Under the pieces are notes generated by a model. That model was not told the DNA's origin, searched no databases, and saw only the letters and a list, made by a program, of their open reading frames with translations. The position numbers and the translations under genes were made by a program. From positions 11,041,375-11,105,374 of the forward strand of contig CAIIXF020000005.1 in the NCBI GenBank assembly GCA_903813345.2: a stretch of DNA of 64,000 bases, in the 5' to 3' direction. Below, piece by piece: positions 23,340 to 35,714 of the stretch (position 1 is the stretch's first letter; each line of letters starts with the position of its first letter). The stretch is from Owenia fusiformis. Lineage: Eukaryota > Annelida > Polychaeta > Sabellida > Oweniidae.

Positions 23340-23470
23340 CCCTTCTTAACGGCCCTTACTGGCCCTGATTGTGCATAAGGTAATAAGGGAAAGAGTTGTA
23401 TTCAGGTCACCATATAAATCAATGGAAAGTAGGACCATAATTTGATAGGACCACCTACCCATTTACACCG
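23340..23470 (+). repeat. Dispersed repeat family E, copy 1
   Basis: It shares TCACCATATAAATCAAT, TTTGATAGGACCACC and TTTACACCGGCGC with 29350-29466 over about 120 bp, in the same orientation. It is non-coding. In this copy it sits inside the family D element. Confidence 0.65.
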
Positions 23471-23474
23471 GCGC

Positions 23475-23680
23475 GGTTGACACACGCGAGCAACCAACAA
23501 GGTTGGCACAGCGTAATTGACGGTTTAAGTGCGCTTGGATGAACTGCTTTTGTTGAAAACGTGTGAGCATTTAATTTGCAACCCATGGGCTCATTGTTCG
23601 TGATACCTATGAGGAATACTCATTTTATATTATGCAATGCAATCGCCTGGGGGCAATTCAAAAACGCAGCCTTGATTTTA
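23475..23680. repeat. Family D foldback repeat, copy 1 (right arm)
   Basis: It matches 37925-38137 closely: GCGGTTGACACAC, AAGGTTG, CACAGCGTAATT, TTGTTGAAAACGTGTGAGCA, and the end GCAATTCAAAAACGCAGCCTT. Confidence 0.6.
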
Positions 23681-23779
23681 CTTAATGTTCCTTTGCCGGA
23701 ATTAATTATTTCATGAACTGAACTGAGTAAAACTCACCATTTTATCTCTCTAAGCCATCAATTTTTTATCGCCCCCCCC

Positions 23780-25146
23780 CTCCTTTTACACCGAACTAGT
23801 TCTCTCTACGTTCTTGAAAACGGACTGTGTATGAACGGATTTGACGTGTGTCCAAAATGTTCTGGTTGTCGTCACGTTCTGCAATCAGGAACGTACTTAA
23901 GACGAGCTTGACATACTACGTACGACTATGTCGTACTTCAGTTCTACTGTCCGATCTGGGACGTATGTGTGCGATGTGTTCGTGTGAGTTGGTGAACGTG
24001 ACTGATAATAAGTTTAGACCCGTCGGCAATTGGTTCTTGCTCGTTTTCAATATGTCTCAATATGTTATTGAATTATCCACCTAATTTCCAGACTGTTCAA
24101 CTCGTTCTAAAAACGTAAACATCGCGTCCCTAATCCCCTCTTATCCCGATTGCAATTATACCAAGTGCTATGTTTTATGTCATCAGTCACATTCACCAAC
24201 TCACACGACTACTATTTACGCCTAACGTAGTAATACGACGCTAGTTGGATTGAAGTACGACAGTTCCGTTCGTAGTACGTTGTATGTGTGTACTTCAATC
24301 AAGAAATTAAAAGTTGCCCCATGTAGAGTACAGGGTTTGCTAAAATAAATGGATAATGAATCATCCGGTGAATTATCGTTTACCCCCTATCACACCAAAC
24401 TAGTTCTTACCCGTTCTTGCCAGTCCTACGAAAACGTCGTCAAATTGGCTCAATCTGGCTGTGGTCGGGAAATATGTCTGAAATAATTAGCTTCTTCGTT
24501 CTTAAACAGTCTTCAATACGTCCATCTCGTTCGCAGTTCGTTCAGGTCGCACTACGTCGGAGTGCAACGTCGTAGAACGCGTCCCTAATCTAGAAGGTCA
24601 ACATGACCTGATTACAGAACGGTATGGTCGTCATCGAATTTTGAATCGATTCAAAATTCTAAAATCACATTCCCATCTGAGAACGTTCATAAAGTTCGTA
24701 AATAGACCTTAGAAAGTTGCAGCTACGTTCATTCCGTTCGCACACAGTTTAAAACCAGTTTTGAAGAACGCAGTGGCAACTTGTTTGGTGTGATAGCTAT
24801 ATTTTTGCTAACTCATAAGCAGTGTTAAATACGTTCTTAATCAGTTTAAACCCGTTTGCAATTAGTTCTACCTCGTTCTACCTCGTTCTCAACACGTCCG
24901 CAGACAGTTCAACTCGTTGTTAAAACGTCCCTAGTAGGATTGAAGTACGACGGTTCCGTTCGTAGTACGTCCAGCTCGTCGTTAGTACATTTTGAGCATT
25001 GTCTAAGTTCTAGAGGACCTACCCGTTCGAGTACGTTCGATGACGTTTGTAAATAGATCCCAAACGGTTCTTAGTAGGTCCAGTCCGTTCGTATACCGTT
25101 GAAGCCCGTTTTCGAGAACGCAGTGAGAACTAGTTTGGTGTGATAG
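23780..25146. mobile_element. Nested GTTC-rich elements with TATCACACCAAACTAGTTCT ends
   Basis: The outer ends are near 23785 (TTTACACCGAACTAGTTCTC) and 25127-25146 (GAACTAGTTTGGTGTGATAG). A second pair (24387-24406 and 24776-24796) lies inside, so one copy seems nested in another. The interior is built from GTTC, CGTTC and ACGTC words, including a near-identical 35 bp phrase (start GATTGAAGTACGAC, end CGTTCGTAGTACGT) at about 24249 and 24931. No protein is encoded. This is a non-autonomous DNA element with an internally repetitive body. Confidence 0.65.
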
Positions 25147-25149
25147 TAG

Positions 25150-28100
25150 GGTTAACAGTAGGGTCCTACCAACTCCTCTATTAGAGATCATATAGAAATG
25201 TCGTATCGAGGACTAAATCAGAAAATTGAAGGTTGGGGATGAAAGTAATGAAGATGAAAAGGTCTTAATCAAAAACAAGGCTAGACCGATCGATGGAAAG
25301 CGACCACGAAGTAACCTCGTTGTCGAAATCAAATACTTTAGAACATATCGATTCTATTTAGGACAAAGAAAGTAATTATATCCATTCGTTTCATCTTAGA
25401 TATTAGGTTAGTAAAAAATAACGCGCATGGAAACGTAAAATACACCTGTGTCGAAGCAAAAAATTACAGGTGTAAAACATAAAAAAGATTACCGCACCGC
25501 CCTGGTGCCTGGGCGTAGGAAAGCACACAGCACGCGAGACCAGTTTGATACATATATATTATATGTTCACGCTTAACCATCGCGTTAACAGGCGTCGCCG
25601 TATACAGCGTCAAAAAATACAGTAGTACAGTTTTCTGTACGATGACGCTTTCGCCATTTTGGACCGCCATTCTATCGACAGAAGAATCAAGATAAAAAAT
25701 ATCATTGATTTTATCAACACTGGATAAGTTCACTTCCAATGATTCACTGCATTCTTTAATTGAGTTGCGAATGTGTGTGTCTACTTCAGATAATCTTCTT
25801 CAACGTGATTTTCTTGTTATACATCGGCCCATAGCGTCAGCTATCTGTATTTTTTGGCTGAATTTCACAAAATCCTCTCTAATTCTTGTTTTGCTACGTA
25901 GATAACACTAACATTACGAATACCAGAAATGTAAGTGCACACACATATATAGAAAGTTTATGTCAACCTGCCTCTCATCATCTCATTTTGGGTGTTATTA
26001 CAATAAATAGATTCTGTGCGGTGACGAGGAGATTGTACGTTGCGCAGTTGAGATTCCTTTGAATCTAATCGACGGAGGTAAGAAATATATACATAGCAGC
26101 GCCGTTATCTTTTTACTTTTGAAATATAACTTTAGTCCCCATCCAAAATTTAAACCACTTTGGCTTATATTCTAGTCCCAATGTTTTCAAAGTGTGATTT
26201 TGTGAAAAAGTGGTTTTTGAAGGACTTTTTGTTCAAAAAATCGTGAATAAATTTAAAACTAACTTTAATTAAGAGGTCACAAATATCTTTTAATAAGCCA
26301 CAATTGATTACAATGCATGGCATTCATCCTCGCATGTTTTTTGCCGAAAAATTTAACAAAATCGGTTCATAAATATGCGAGAAATGAACTCATCAGTGCA
26401 TGAAAATGGTTCAGAGAAAAATGCATTTCAAAACTCTAGTTCTCATAGATAACCAATGGTACAATAATATCTAAAACATTCTTCCTTTTAACCTGGTTAG
26501 ACAATCAACATTGGTTTATTATTGAAGTTTAGCTTATTTAGAAAAGATTGACATTGATAATGCTAAAACATTAAAATGGCCCATTAAATATGCCATTTTA
26601 TTATTGAAATAGTGTGTCCTTTGTTCAACCTTTGTATTGGTGTTACAAAGATAATCTTTTTTGAAATGTATGAAGAATATTTGATGATTAAAAAATTCAA
26701 CTTTTTGAAAAATGGCGGGAAATTTGAATATTTGAGAAAATAATATTTCCTGAAAAGTAATTTATACCTGCTTCAATATATTTTTGTTGTTTAGCCACCC
26801 ATCCATGGAAACTTTGTAAAATCTATTCCTTTTGTCCAATCTTATCCGTTCTCTTAAGAGTCTAAAACATGTAAATGTAGTTTGATTTCATCTGGTGGGT
26901 AATGAGCGAGATTTACATTGTCATGTTGCCTATTTTCACAAAACCTGTTTTTCTAAATTACAGTTTGACTTTGAGAGACTAAGAATGGAAATCACAAATT
27001 TCCCGAAGATCTTAGATAAATTAGGATTATTTTGATGTCATACTATAAATGTAACCGTTTCACTAAACAGGACATTATTCAAATAACTAACGTGCATGAA
27101 ATAAATGGAGAATGCTGGTCTTCTTTATTTTTATCTGCAACTATTTACTTGGGATCCCGGATGAATATGGACTATGGGATGATGAACACAGACCAAAGCG
27201 GTCGATAATGCCCAATGATGAGAGTTGAAAGTAACAATATGTGTGCGCCCAGTGGGATTCTCTAGTTTCTAGGGCGCTTGAGTCGCGTGTTACCCCGTGT
27301 TGCATAGATTTGGCCATCTCAAGTATTTGTTTTGATGACCAACCCATTGCAACCCAAACATGAAACAGAATACCCCAAGAGAATCGTCCAAAAGGTTCTG
27401 ATTAGCAATGGCAAACCTGTGCAGTACTAGATGAAATCAGTGACATCAATATATTGGTCGATTGATGACACACAATCGGACATAATTATACAACTTACAA
27501 TTTTGGACAGAAATTCCATTTAAGTCATGTCCAATTGAAAGTAGTTGGATATAAAAAGTTATATAACCGCTTGAATCCGTGATACTTGTCTTACATCCAG
27601 GGGTATTCCAAATCATGTTGGAATCTAAATGGGGATTGTTGTTGTTACAGACATCCGGTCGTTTGTATATATTCACTTAACTGCTACACCTCGATCTTTT
27701 GAAATATGTTTTACTACACCTCAGGGATTGAAATTGAACTGATAAATGTTATACCATAGTGCCTGAACATACTTTCAAGTAGCAAGAGTTACAGCGGGAA
27801 TTCATGGATAGCTGAATCCCACCTGGTGGGAACATGGGGAAAGCGAAAGAAACAACGTAAACAAAGCTGCTAGGATGACATACATTCACTTGCTTCTGAG
27901 ATAACCGTCTAAGAATAGCCTAAAATAAAACAATTTTCATTCCATGTTTGCTTTCATTTGGGAAGGTCAATTGTGATTACAAGGTTTAGCCTAGTTGTTC
28001 CGATAGGTATCGGATTGGGTCGTATTATGTCTAACAAGATCATAAGTTGAGTTCAATTATATATAGTCGTTATGTAACATTTTGTGAACAAATTGGTCTC

Positions 28101-28150
28101 TAAAGTACATCCATGTCATCCATGATTTTTTGTAAGCAAGCAGCGCAATC
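25150..28150. other. Unassigned DNA
   Basis: About 3 kb without a supported gene or a bounded repeat. The short frames on both strands (for example 25464-25739 minus, 27446-27676 minus) show no domain and no splice support. Confidence 0.35.
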
Positions 28151-28309
28151 AAGTTTAATATAGGATGAGAAAAAATGAAAAACTCTAATTTTGAAATTTT
28201 TTGGAATTATTTCAAGGCTCAAACGTATTTTCTCAAATTACATGGTTGCAAAAAATTCAAACATAAATTAGGCTTTTACATAAAATCCAATGTGGAAAGG
28301 CGGAGGGAA

Positions 28310-29010
28310 AGTATCTCAACAGATTTTGGACAGTCATATGTTCGATTTTGGCTATTTTCTGAGGATCTAAACAGGTACATATGTTAGGCCAATGCATTAT
28401 CTCCGGGAAGACCACTCATGGAGATGATAAAATAATTTCGATTTTGAAACAGGGGAGATGCAAACAACCCGCCCACATGTTTTTTCTAAAATGTTGTCCT
28501 GACTTTCAACCCCTTCCACCCCTGCTTTTACAATTTTTGTTGCATCAAAATGTTGCATTTTAAGACACAGTTAACCCCTTAAAGGAATAAGTAACTTCTC
28601 TTCGATATAAGTGGAAAACAATATTTCCCATGTTATTTTCCCATAAGGAAAACTCATGTGATCCATTGCTTTCATCTAATTTTGGTCACCCATAATGATA
28701 TCTTTAAAACCCCTGAAGGAGTTACTTATTCCTTTGAAAGGTTTAATTGTATGTCAAAATGCAACATTTTGATGCAAAAAATTGAAAAAGCAGGGGTGGA
28801 AGGGGTCGAAAATCAGGACATTTCAGAAAAAACTTGTGGGTGGGCTGTTTGCATCTTCCCTGTCTTAAAGTTGAAATTATTTTATCATCTCTATGAGTGC
28901 TTTTCCTAGAGATAATGCATTGGCCTAACATATGCACCTGTTTTAATCCTGAGAAAATAGCCAAAATCCAACATATGACTGTCTGAAATCTGTTGCGCTA
29001 CTTTCCCTCC
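28310..29010. repeat. Foldback repeat, arms about 290 bp
   Basis: The left arm (about 28310-28600) holds GGACAGTCATATGTTCGATT, TTAGGCCAATGCATTATCTC and CAAAATGTTGCATTTT. The right arm (about 28715-29010) holds the same phrases inverted and in reverse order. The spacer is about 110 bp, centred near 28655. The short frames on both strands (28381-28563, 28658-28964) are paired readings of these arms and not genes. Confidence 0.75.
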
Positions 29011-29349
29011 TCCTTTGGGTTACCAAGGTTATCAAATGGAGGGTATCTGAACTGTCTATCTGCAATCAATCACTATTACAAGTACCATTATTTGGGTTAA
29101 TTTAGGTTAATGTTGTTTATAATGTCATGGCGACATTTTGTACTGTTTATTTTCCTGTGGTTCCTGTGCGCAATCATTCAATTCGATGATAGACACATCC
29201 TTGCTCAGGCCGTATAGTATAATGTTACAATCAGTCATGATGAATACATACATCGTAAATACAAGGTATTTTCCGAGTCAAATTCCTTGTTTAAATACCG
29301 CATTTGGTTAAAAGAAGATCATGGTCAAATAGCACACTGCTAATTCAGA

Positions 29350-29466
29350 GCATTACTGGCCCTGACTGTGTATAGATAATAAGGAAAATAATTGTAATTA
29401 GGTCACCATATAAATCAATAGAGAGTAGGACCAAAATTTGATAGGACCACCAACCCTTTTACACCG
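29350..29466 (+). repeat. Dispersed repeat family E, copy 2
   Basis: It matches 23340-23470 in the same orientation over about 115 bp, ending TTTACACCGGCGC. Confidence 0.65.
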
Positions 29467-29469
29467 GCG

Positions 29470-30290
29470 CAAATTCCTTCAAACGATTGAATCGATTAAT
29501 AAATCTGTTCTTTTTTAAACTGCTTTGCTCAATAAATAATAAATTAGAATTGAGGCTCTCAGATATGTGACCGTGAACTACTGTAATTGTTCTCGTTTCG
29601 CATTCCTTCCTTTATTGGTAGTTCATGTACTATTGACGGAATATTTTATTTTCTATACGTCTACTGCCTTTTTGAAGAACTGTACCGTATTTCTATTCGT
29701 GGCCCTTTAGAAGCTATGGGTTTTTACGACTATCTAGGCATTGAGATGATTTACAGATTTATCTATTTTCTATTTACCTATTTTACAATTTATAAATCAG
29801 AGTCAACCAGATGTATCATTACTTGATTTAACTATTCAATTTTCTTTTTTAAACATATATTTCTTATTTCATTTATTCAGATAGGTTGCAAATAAATGTA
29901 ATCACTTTTAACGAACTAAATCGTTAAATAAAACAATAATGGCATCTTGACACATTTAAGAAACATATTCACACGCAGCTGCAGCATCTTAAAACAGCCG
30001 AACGTATACTTTACACGGTCATAAATTCCGAACTGATTAGCAAGCCATACTTATATCAAGCTGCATGTGTGCACTCATTCATTATCATGATGTTTAAAGG
30101 GTCTTGTATATGAAAAACTGCCACTGAAATTGATTTGCAAAATTTGATTTCCGAAAGGCTGGGTAATGTATTTTAGCGCATTTTGAGCAGCATTTCAAAA
30201 ATAATATTAAATTGGTAAACGTGTACATTGATAGTGTTGCATTCACTCTCTAGGCAAGTTGTGTCTGATTCCATCCAATCACAACACATA
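29470..30290. other. Unassigned DNA
   Basis: No supported gene. The 79-codon frame at 29587-29826 is hydrophobic (F, Y and I-rich) but has no recognisable domain. Confidence 0.35.
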
Positions 30291-30298
30291 TATATATA

Positions 30299-30446
30299 AG
30301 TTAATTATTGAATGATTTGAAGTGCAATACAGGATATATTCTGCTCGAGAAATTCCGTATTGGAACGAGACGAAGTCGAGTGCCAATACAGAATATCGAG
30401 ATAGAATATATCCTGTATTGCACTTCAAATCATTCAATAACGTTTT
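30299..30446. repeat. Hairpin-forming inverted repeat
   Basis: The 40 bp arm beginning TTATTGAATGATTTGAAGTG (about 30304-30343) returns inverted at about 30405-30444, with a 60 bp loop. A second weaker pair around CAATACAG words (30500-30555) follows. It could fold as a stem-loop in RNA or mark a small foldback element. Confidence 0.65.
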
Positions 30447-30589
30447 TATCGTGTGATCCTCTGTATTACTACTGAGAATGTCCCCTCCGTACCAATATTT
30501 TCTGTATTGCGACGGAAATGATCAACGGGGACAATCTCAGTAGCAATACAGATTGGTACAGCACAAGAACTGACCAATCAGAGGGCTTC

Positions 30590-33500
30590 ATTTTACAGAT
30601 CATACGATAAAACTGCATATTGCATTATATAACCAACAATCCACCCTAGGTCATTTGTTGAATGGTTGTCAAGGTGACAATTTGGCTCTACAGACTGAAA
30701 TTGAAACTTTGCCAACTTGATCATCACAAAAAATCTCATTAAAAGTACTAGGTTCGTTTTCTGTATCGAAAAATACTTTAACAAATAGACTGTTCAAATG
30801 GCAAAGCATTTATAATTAATTTGCGGAAACTGTTTGAATGTATCTCGCATTTACTTGGAAAATGGTTTTCTATTATAAGGAACATGCGCCATATGCCAAT
30901 CGTGCAAAAAGTATGTTGAACCACGATGAATTATATATAATATAAGATAAATACTGCAATTAAAGTAGTCATAATCCAGATATATCTTGGGAATTCTTCA
31001 TTGAGGTTTAACAATTGCGCAAAATAGCAGGTATGTATTCACATATGAGGGTAAGAACGTATGAGTTTATGTTTCTTTATTTCCTCCGTGTTGGGGAGAG
31101 CATTAAAAAAGTACATCAGATTAAATTACATAATTTACAAAGGTTAAAAGTATAAAAAAGAGATTCAACATATTTACAGAAGCATGTTCTTCAGATGTAC
31201 TATTTGCATTGTTTAGGATGAGGGTATATTCAAGTATACTCCCCAAGACTCGTGGAATCTTGTGAAACAAACCTGAAGAAACCTTTAAAGGGTTCCGATA
31301 AGCATCCCGTATAAAAACAATATGGCGGCACCAGGCGAATCAACTGGATCAGTTCATTTTTAAGAAATAAGGGGAGTTCTGTAAAATCCAGTTTATTGAA
31401 ATAAAGTAATCCGTTTATAATGATTTTGAAAACGTTATCCATGGAGTGATTGCGTTCAAACAGTACATGTACAACAGCCAATATAAATCCTTGTATTATA
31501 ACTGCTTTGTTTCATTTGTAGGATATTTCATATGCCAAGCTGTGTGCTATTACGTTATGGGGAAATTTAGATGCCAATTTTTCCTTATTATACACAAATA
31601 GAAGATCCTGAAACTTCACCCATAAATTTGGAATTGATTTGTCAAAATAAAAATCACCCTTTTATAAATGTGTGACGATCTATAATATACTTATGCTATA
31701 TAACAGTTAGAGGTGTTGACACAACGACATCGAACCTGTGAACCCTTGAGTATTATTCCGGGATCGGGCCTTTTATACTAAACGGTGAGCAACACCAGAA
31801 ACGAGCGTTCGATTTGCTAAACGATATGCGTCACCCTTTAATGTCAAACAGGCTTACGCTGCACATTATTATGAATTGCTCAAACATCAAATCATCCATA
31901 AACAAATCTGACCTACTGACTAGAAGTGTGTGAGTTAGTTTTTCATCGGTGAGATTAAACAGGTTTACACCCACACTAATAGGCAGATGGTCGATGAGTT
32001 TTTCAAAGAAGATGTTCCTATGCATTGAAAAACAGTTGCAAATAATGCACAATGATACGTTCACATACCTGTGGCAACTGCTACAGCGATACATTTTATA
32101 ACTTGGATCTGTGGCCAGGTATGAGTGGGATACCGTACATTGGATAAGACATTTGAAAAAAGTGCAAGAGAAACAGTTTAAATATGGTATCTGGATTGTG
32201 GATAACACCGTCTCAATTATCATTATCGTGATAAAAATAGTATTAAAATATTTTTCTAGCGAGAACCAAAAGATTCGCCTGATCATTGCGTTAAATGATC
32301 TCGCAGATTCATTCAAGCAACATTGCTAGAAAATGCAGAAATAATGTTATTTCTAATTATCAAAAAATAATATAAAATATCAGTATCCATTACCAAAAGT
32401 TGTCAAAATACAGGCAGATATGAGAATAAATGAAATTGGTGAATTTGACATCAGTCCTCAATTTGTGTGCTGGTATGCTTGATTACGAACTTGGATTATA
32501 ATAATCCTTAGTTTAAAAGTATTTTTTATATATACATATGCTAATCATGTGATATAGTGTCAGGTGATCTTCACTGTTTAGTTTTACCAAAATGTCCCCG
32601 TTGGGCGTTATTCATCGGCGCCTCATAGTCATCTCATAGTTTGAATCATATTTTCCACTGCTTACAGAAAAACTATTTTATTTAGAAATGATATCCTATG
32701 AGCAAGTGTGGAATGAATACAGAATATCTTAGTTCATTTTGAGTGATATCATTTTCCTCGACGAGTTAACATTTGATATATACGAGGGGATAAAATGATA
32801 TCGCGAGAAATGATCTGATATTGGGTGAATCTCATGATTGCAATTCAAAAATTCAAAAGAAAAATCAAGATTTTATCATCAGGATATGCGGCTAAAAATG
32901 ATATCAGTCGCATTTGGGGCTGATAACACGGCTCTCCATAATATCAGAAATATCATAGGTTACAATAATCGGGATGTACAAAACTAATTTTCGCTCAGGA
33001 GCGCAACGTATTTGATAAAGTGAATTCGTTGCATATTTGGACTATTCTGACTCGTGGTTTCGAAATGTTTTGAAATTGAATACGTTGGGCATATGATCTA
33101 TCGTTATCATCCAAAGTTTGCACCAAGAGTGTACCTATGTCGAGCATTTAAATGATTAAAATGGTTATTTTATTAATTCGAAAAGTATCTGTAAGGAATT
33201 TCAGTCTGGTTAAAGTGATTTATGTGTCAATTAAATTTATATTGGTTGTTTTGATACAAGTTATATTGCCCTAAAATCGGACACGTTGACCTAAATCGAA
33301 ATCTTTAGACGGAATGCAACGAATATCAAAACGTATAAATATTTTTGAAATATCTAATAAATGATGAAGTAAATTGTACAAGTGTTTTCTAGTTTTCCAA
33401 TTGTAAACAAAAGATAAATAAATAACAAAAGTAATTTGAATTAAAAAATACACTGTTTCAGATCTTAGCAATGATACAATGTACAATGGATCAATTACTT

Positions 33501-34276
33501 ACATGCGAGTAGTTAGTTACCACTTTCGCCACCAGGTGGCTGATTCGGGGGAAATAACATGGCAGGGTTACAAAGTTCCCTTAAACTTGAATATTCATCA
33601 GTTTTAGTGCTTCTCTTTTCATATTACCCTTATGTATCTGATAGTTATACAAATTAAAATATGCCCAGTGAAAGAAAATATTATCTGCCCAACACAAGAA
33701 AAGATAATTCACTTTTTGGGATTTTACAACATTGTCTATGGGGAATCTCCCCGACTAATTAGAAGTCACATTTTCAAAGAAAATTGATTTTTCAAAGTTT
33801 ATTAACTATTTTCAAAACCACATTTCTAGATGTAATTTTACATGTAGATTCAAAATATGACATCGATTTTACTGAATTTTGATTATCTAATGAAGGAAAT
33901 CATGGTTATTTCTACTCGCATCTGATGTATCGATAGTACTAGTTTTATCTTAATCAAGGTCTGATCTGATGTTACACAGTTCGGCTTATTAATCAACGTG
34001 TAAAATACAAATGGTAAATCTGTTAAGGATTTCCGTTATAGGGGAATGTCAGAGGTTAGGTCAAAGATACGACATGTGGGGATTTAGTTATCAGTTGGAG
34101 TTTTCAGTTGAACCATTGGACTCCTGATGTTTATTGAAGCAAGCTATTTATTTTTCTCGATTTGTTAGATGACAATATTGTGTGTTTTGATACTAGTCTG
34201 TAAACAATCAATGATAAACCGCGCAGGCTCCAGGGCAGGAAAAATATTAGTGATACCATTGGATTCCATTACAAAT
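30590..34276. other. Unassigned DNA with one long minus-strand frame
   Basis: The only sizeable frame is on the minus strand at 31831-32316 (161 codons). It has a Cys-rich stretch YRCSSCHRYVNVSLCIICNC followed by RNIFFEKLIDHLP. This loosely recalls the Cys-His tail of LINE ORF2 proteins (RNxFFEKL after a C...C cluster), but no reverse transcriptase motif is nearby, so I do not assign it. A hairpin of AATGATATC words lies at about 32740-32800. Confidence 0.3.
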
Positions 34277-34860
34277 ACTAAATTACATTGTCTGTCGGAT
34301 TAACCCTTGAAACTACCATCGTGACTTGTTTGATGCTAAATTACATTGTCTGTCAGCTTAACCCTTGAAACTATCAACGTGACTTGTTTGATGCTAAATT
34401 ACATTGTCTGTCGGATTAACCCTTGTATCTACCATCGTGACTTGTTTGATGCTAAATTACATTGTCTGTCGGATTAACCCTTGAAACTGCCACCGTGACT
34501 TGTTTGATGCTAAATTACATTGTCTGCCGGATTTAACCCTTGCAACTACCACTGTGACTTGTTTGATGCTAAATTACATTGTCTGTCGGATTGACCCTTG
34601 AAACTACCACTGTGACATGTTTGATGGTAAATTTCATCGTCTTTCGGGTTAACCCTTGCAACTACCACTGTGACTTGTTTGATGCTAAATTACATTGTCT
34701 GCCGGATTAACCCTTGAAACTGCCACCGTGACTTGTTTGATGCTAAATTACATTGTCTGTCGGATTAACCCTTGAAACTGCCACCGTGACTTGTTTGATG
34801 CTAAATTACATTGTCTGTCGGATTAATCATTGAAACTACCAATTGTGACTTATTTGTTGC
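34277..34860 (+). repeat. Minisatellite, about 10 copies of a 58 bp unit
   Basis: The core TTACATTGTCTGTCGGATTA followed by CCCTTGAAACTACCA and TGACTTGTTTGATGC recurs ten times, starting near 34284, 34335, 34393, 34451, 34509, 34568, 34630, 34688, 34745 and 34803. Most units are nearly identical; the seventh is the most diverged. A 58 bp unit is not a multiple of 3 and the frame has stops, so it is not a repeat-coding exon. Confidence 0.95.
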
Positions 34861-35170
34861 TTAATACACTTGGAACAGATCAATTATCTTTGAAGAGAAA
34901 AATTACTGATCCTATAAACGTTATGAAAATATCCCCTAAATGACTTGCATCAAATGCCAATAGAATGGATGACTTGTTTTAATTGTTGGTAAGTTTATCT
35001 AGGGTTGTGCTATTAAAGCTCAAATGTTTTGTCGTAAAAGTATATGTCCATCAAACTCCTGCAATGTGATACCATAAGACATAATGTACCCATATAAACT
35101 TTTTTTTATAGTGTCATCATTTAGCCATTATCATTTGTTATATATTTTGATGGTTATAAGTGCAACATAT

Positions 35171-35570
35171 ATTAGAGTGCATTTCAATCTTTTATTGCGT
35201 CAGTGGAACCCCAAAAATTAGAAATCAAGACACCATTGTGAAATAACATATGGAAAAGTATATTCATATTGTACATGAATGACATTTGTATATTTCAGAT
35301 TTGTTAGTTTTTTGTGCAATAAGCCTGCGCTCTCTTGTAATTTGAAGAATTTCAGCCTTGTTAATATTATTGAAAATAACATGGCAGAGAAGCATTCTAA
35401 ATATAAGAGGCCACATACTTTATTAGCCAAACTAGGACCAATCCAAGATATACAAATGTCATTCATTTACAATAGGAATTTGTTTTTCCATATATTATTG
35501 CATAATGATATTTTGATTTCTTATTTTTTAGGTTTTACTGACGCAATAAAACAGTGAAATGGACTTTAAT
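35171..35570. mobile_element. Foldback element family F, copy 1 (400 bp)
   Basis: The ends are related by inversion: TTAGAGTGCATTTCAATCTT on the left and, read inverted from the right, ATTAAAGTCCATTTCACTGT. The arms share TTTATTGCGTCAGT, GTATATTCATATTGTACATG and AATGACATTTGTATA. A second copy is at 60847-61241. The overlapping frames on both strands are the two arms read in opposite directions. Confidence 0.75.
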
Positions 35571-35610
35571 ACCCGACGTGACGAATTTCTGCTTAAACTA
35601 ACTTAATAGG

Positions 35611-35712
35611 CATACACTCTCCTCCAAAAGTTAGCAAACGTGACATCAAACAGGATAGCCTGTAAAACACAATGGAGAAGTTTTGTTACCAAACTTTTGA
35701 AGGGGAGTGTAG
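35611..35712. mobile_element. Short MITE with family A-like ends (about 100 bp)
   Basis: TACACTCTCCTCCAAAAGTT on the left faces AACTTTTGAAGGGGAGTGTA on the right, flanking only about 60 bp. The ends resemble the family A elements at 10.9 and 13.6 kb, so this is probably an extreme deletion derivative. Confidence 0.7.
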
Positions 35713-35714
35713 CT

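Noticed and set aside
31831-32316. 161-codon minus-strand frame with Cys cluster as a LINE tail
   Set aside because: Only a loose resemblance (RNIFFEKL after a Cys-rich stretch); no reverse transcriptase motifs or 3' tail nearby.
34277-34860. CRISPR array
   Set aside because: The whole 58 bp unit repeats; there are no unique spacers, and the DNA is from an animal.
35218-35557. Overlapping 82- and 92-codon frames on opposite strands
   Set aside because: They are arms of the family F foldback; the same happens at 60874-61135.
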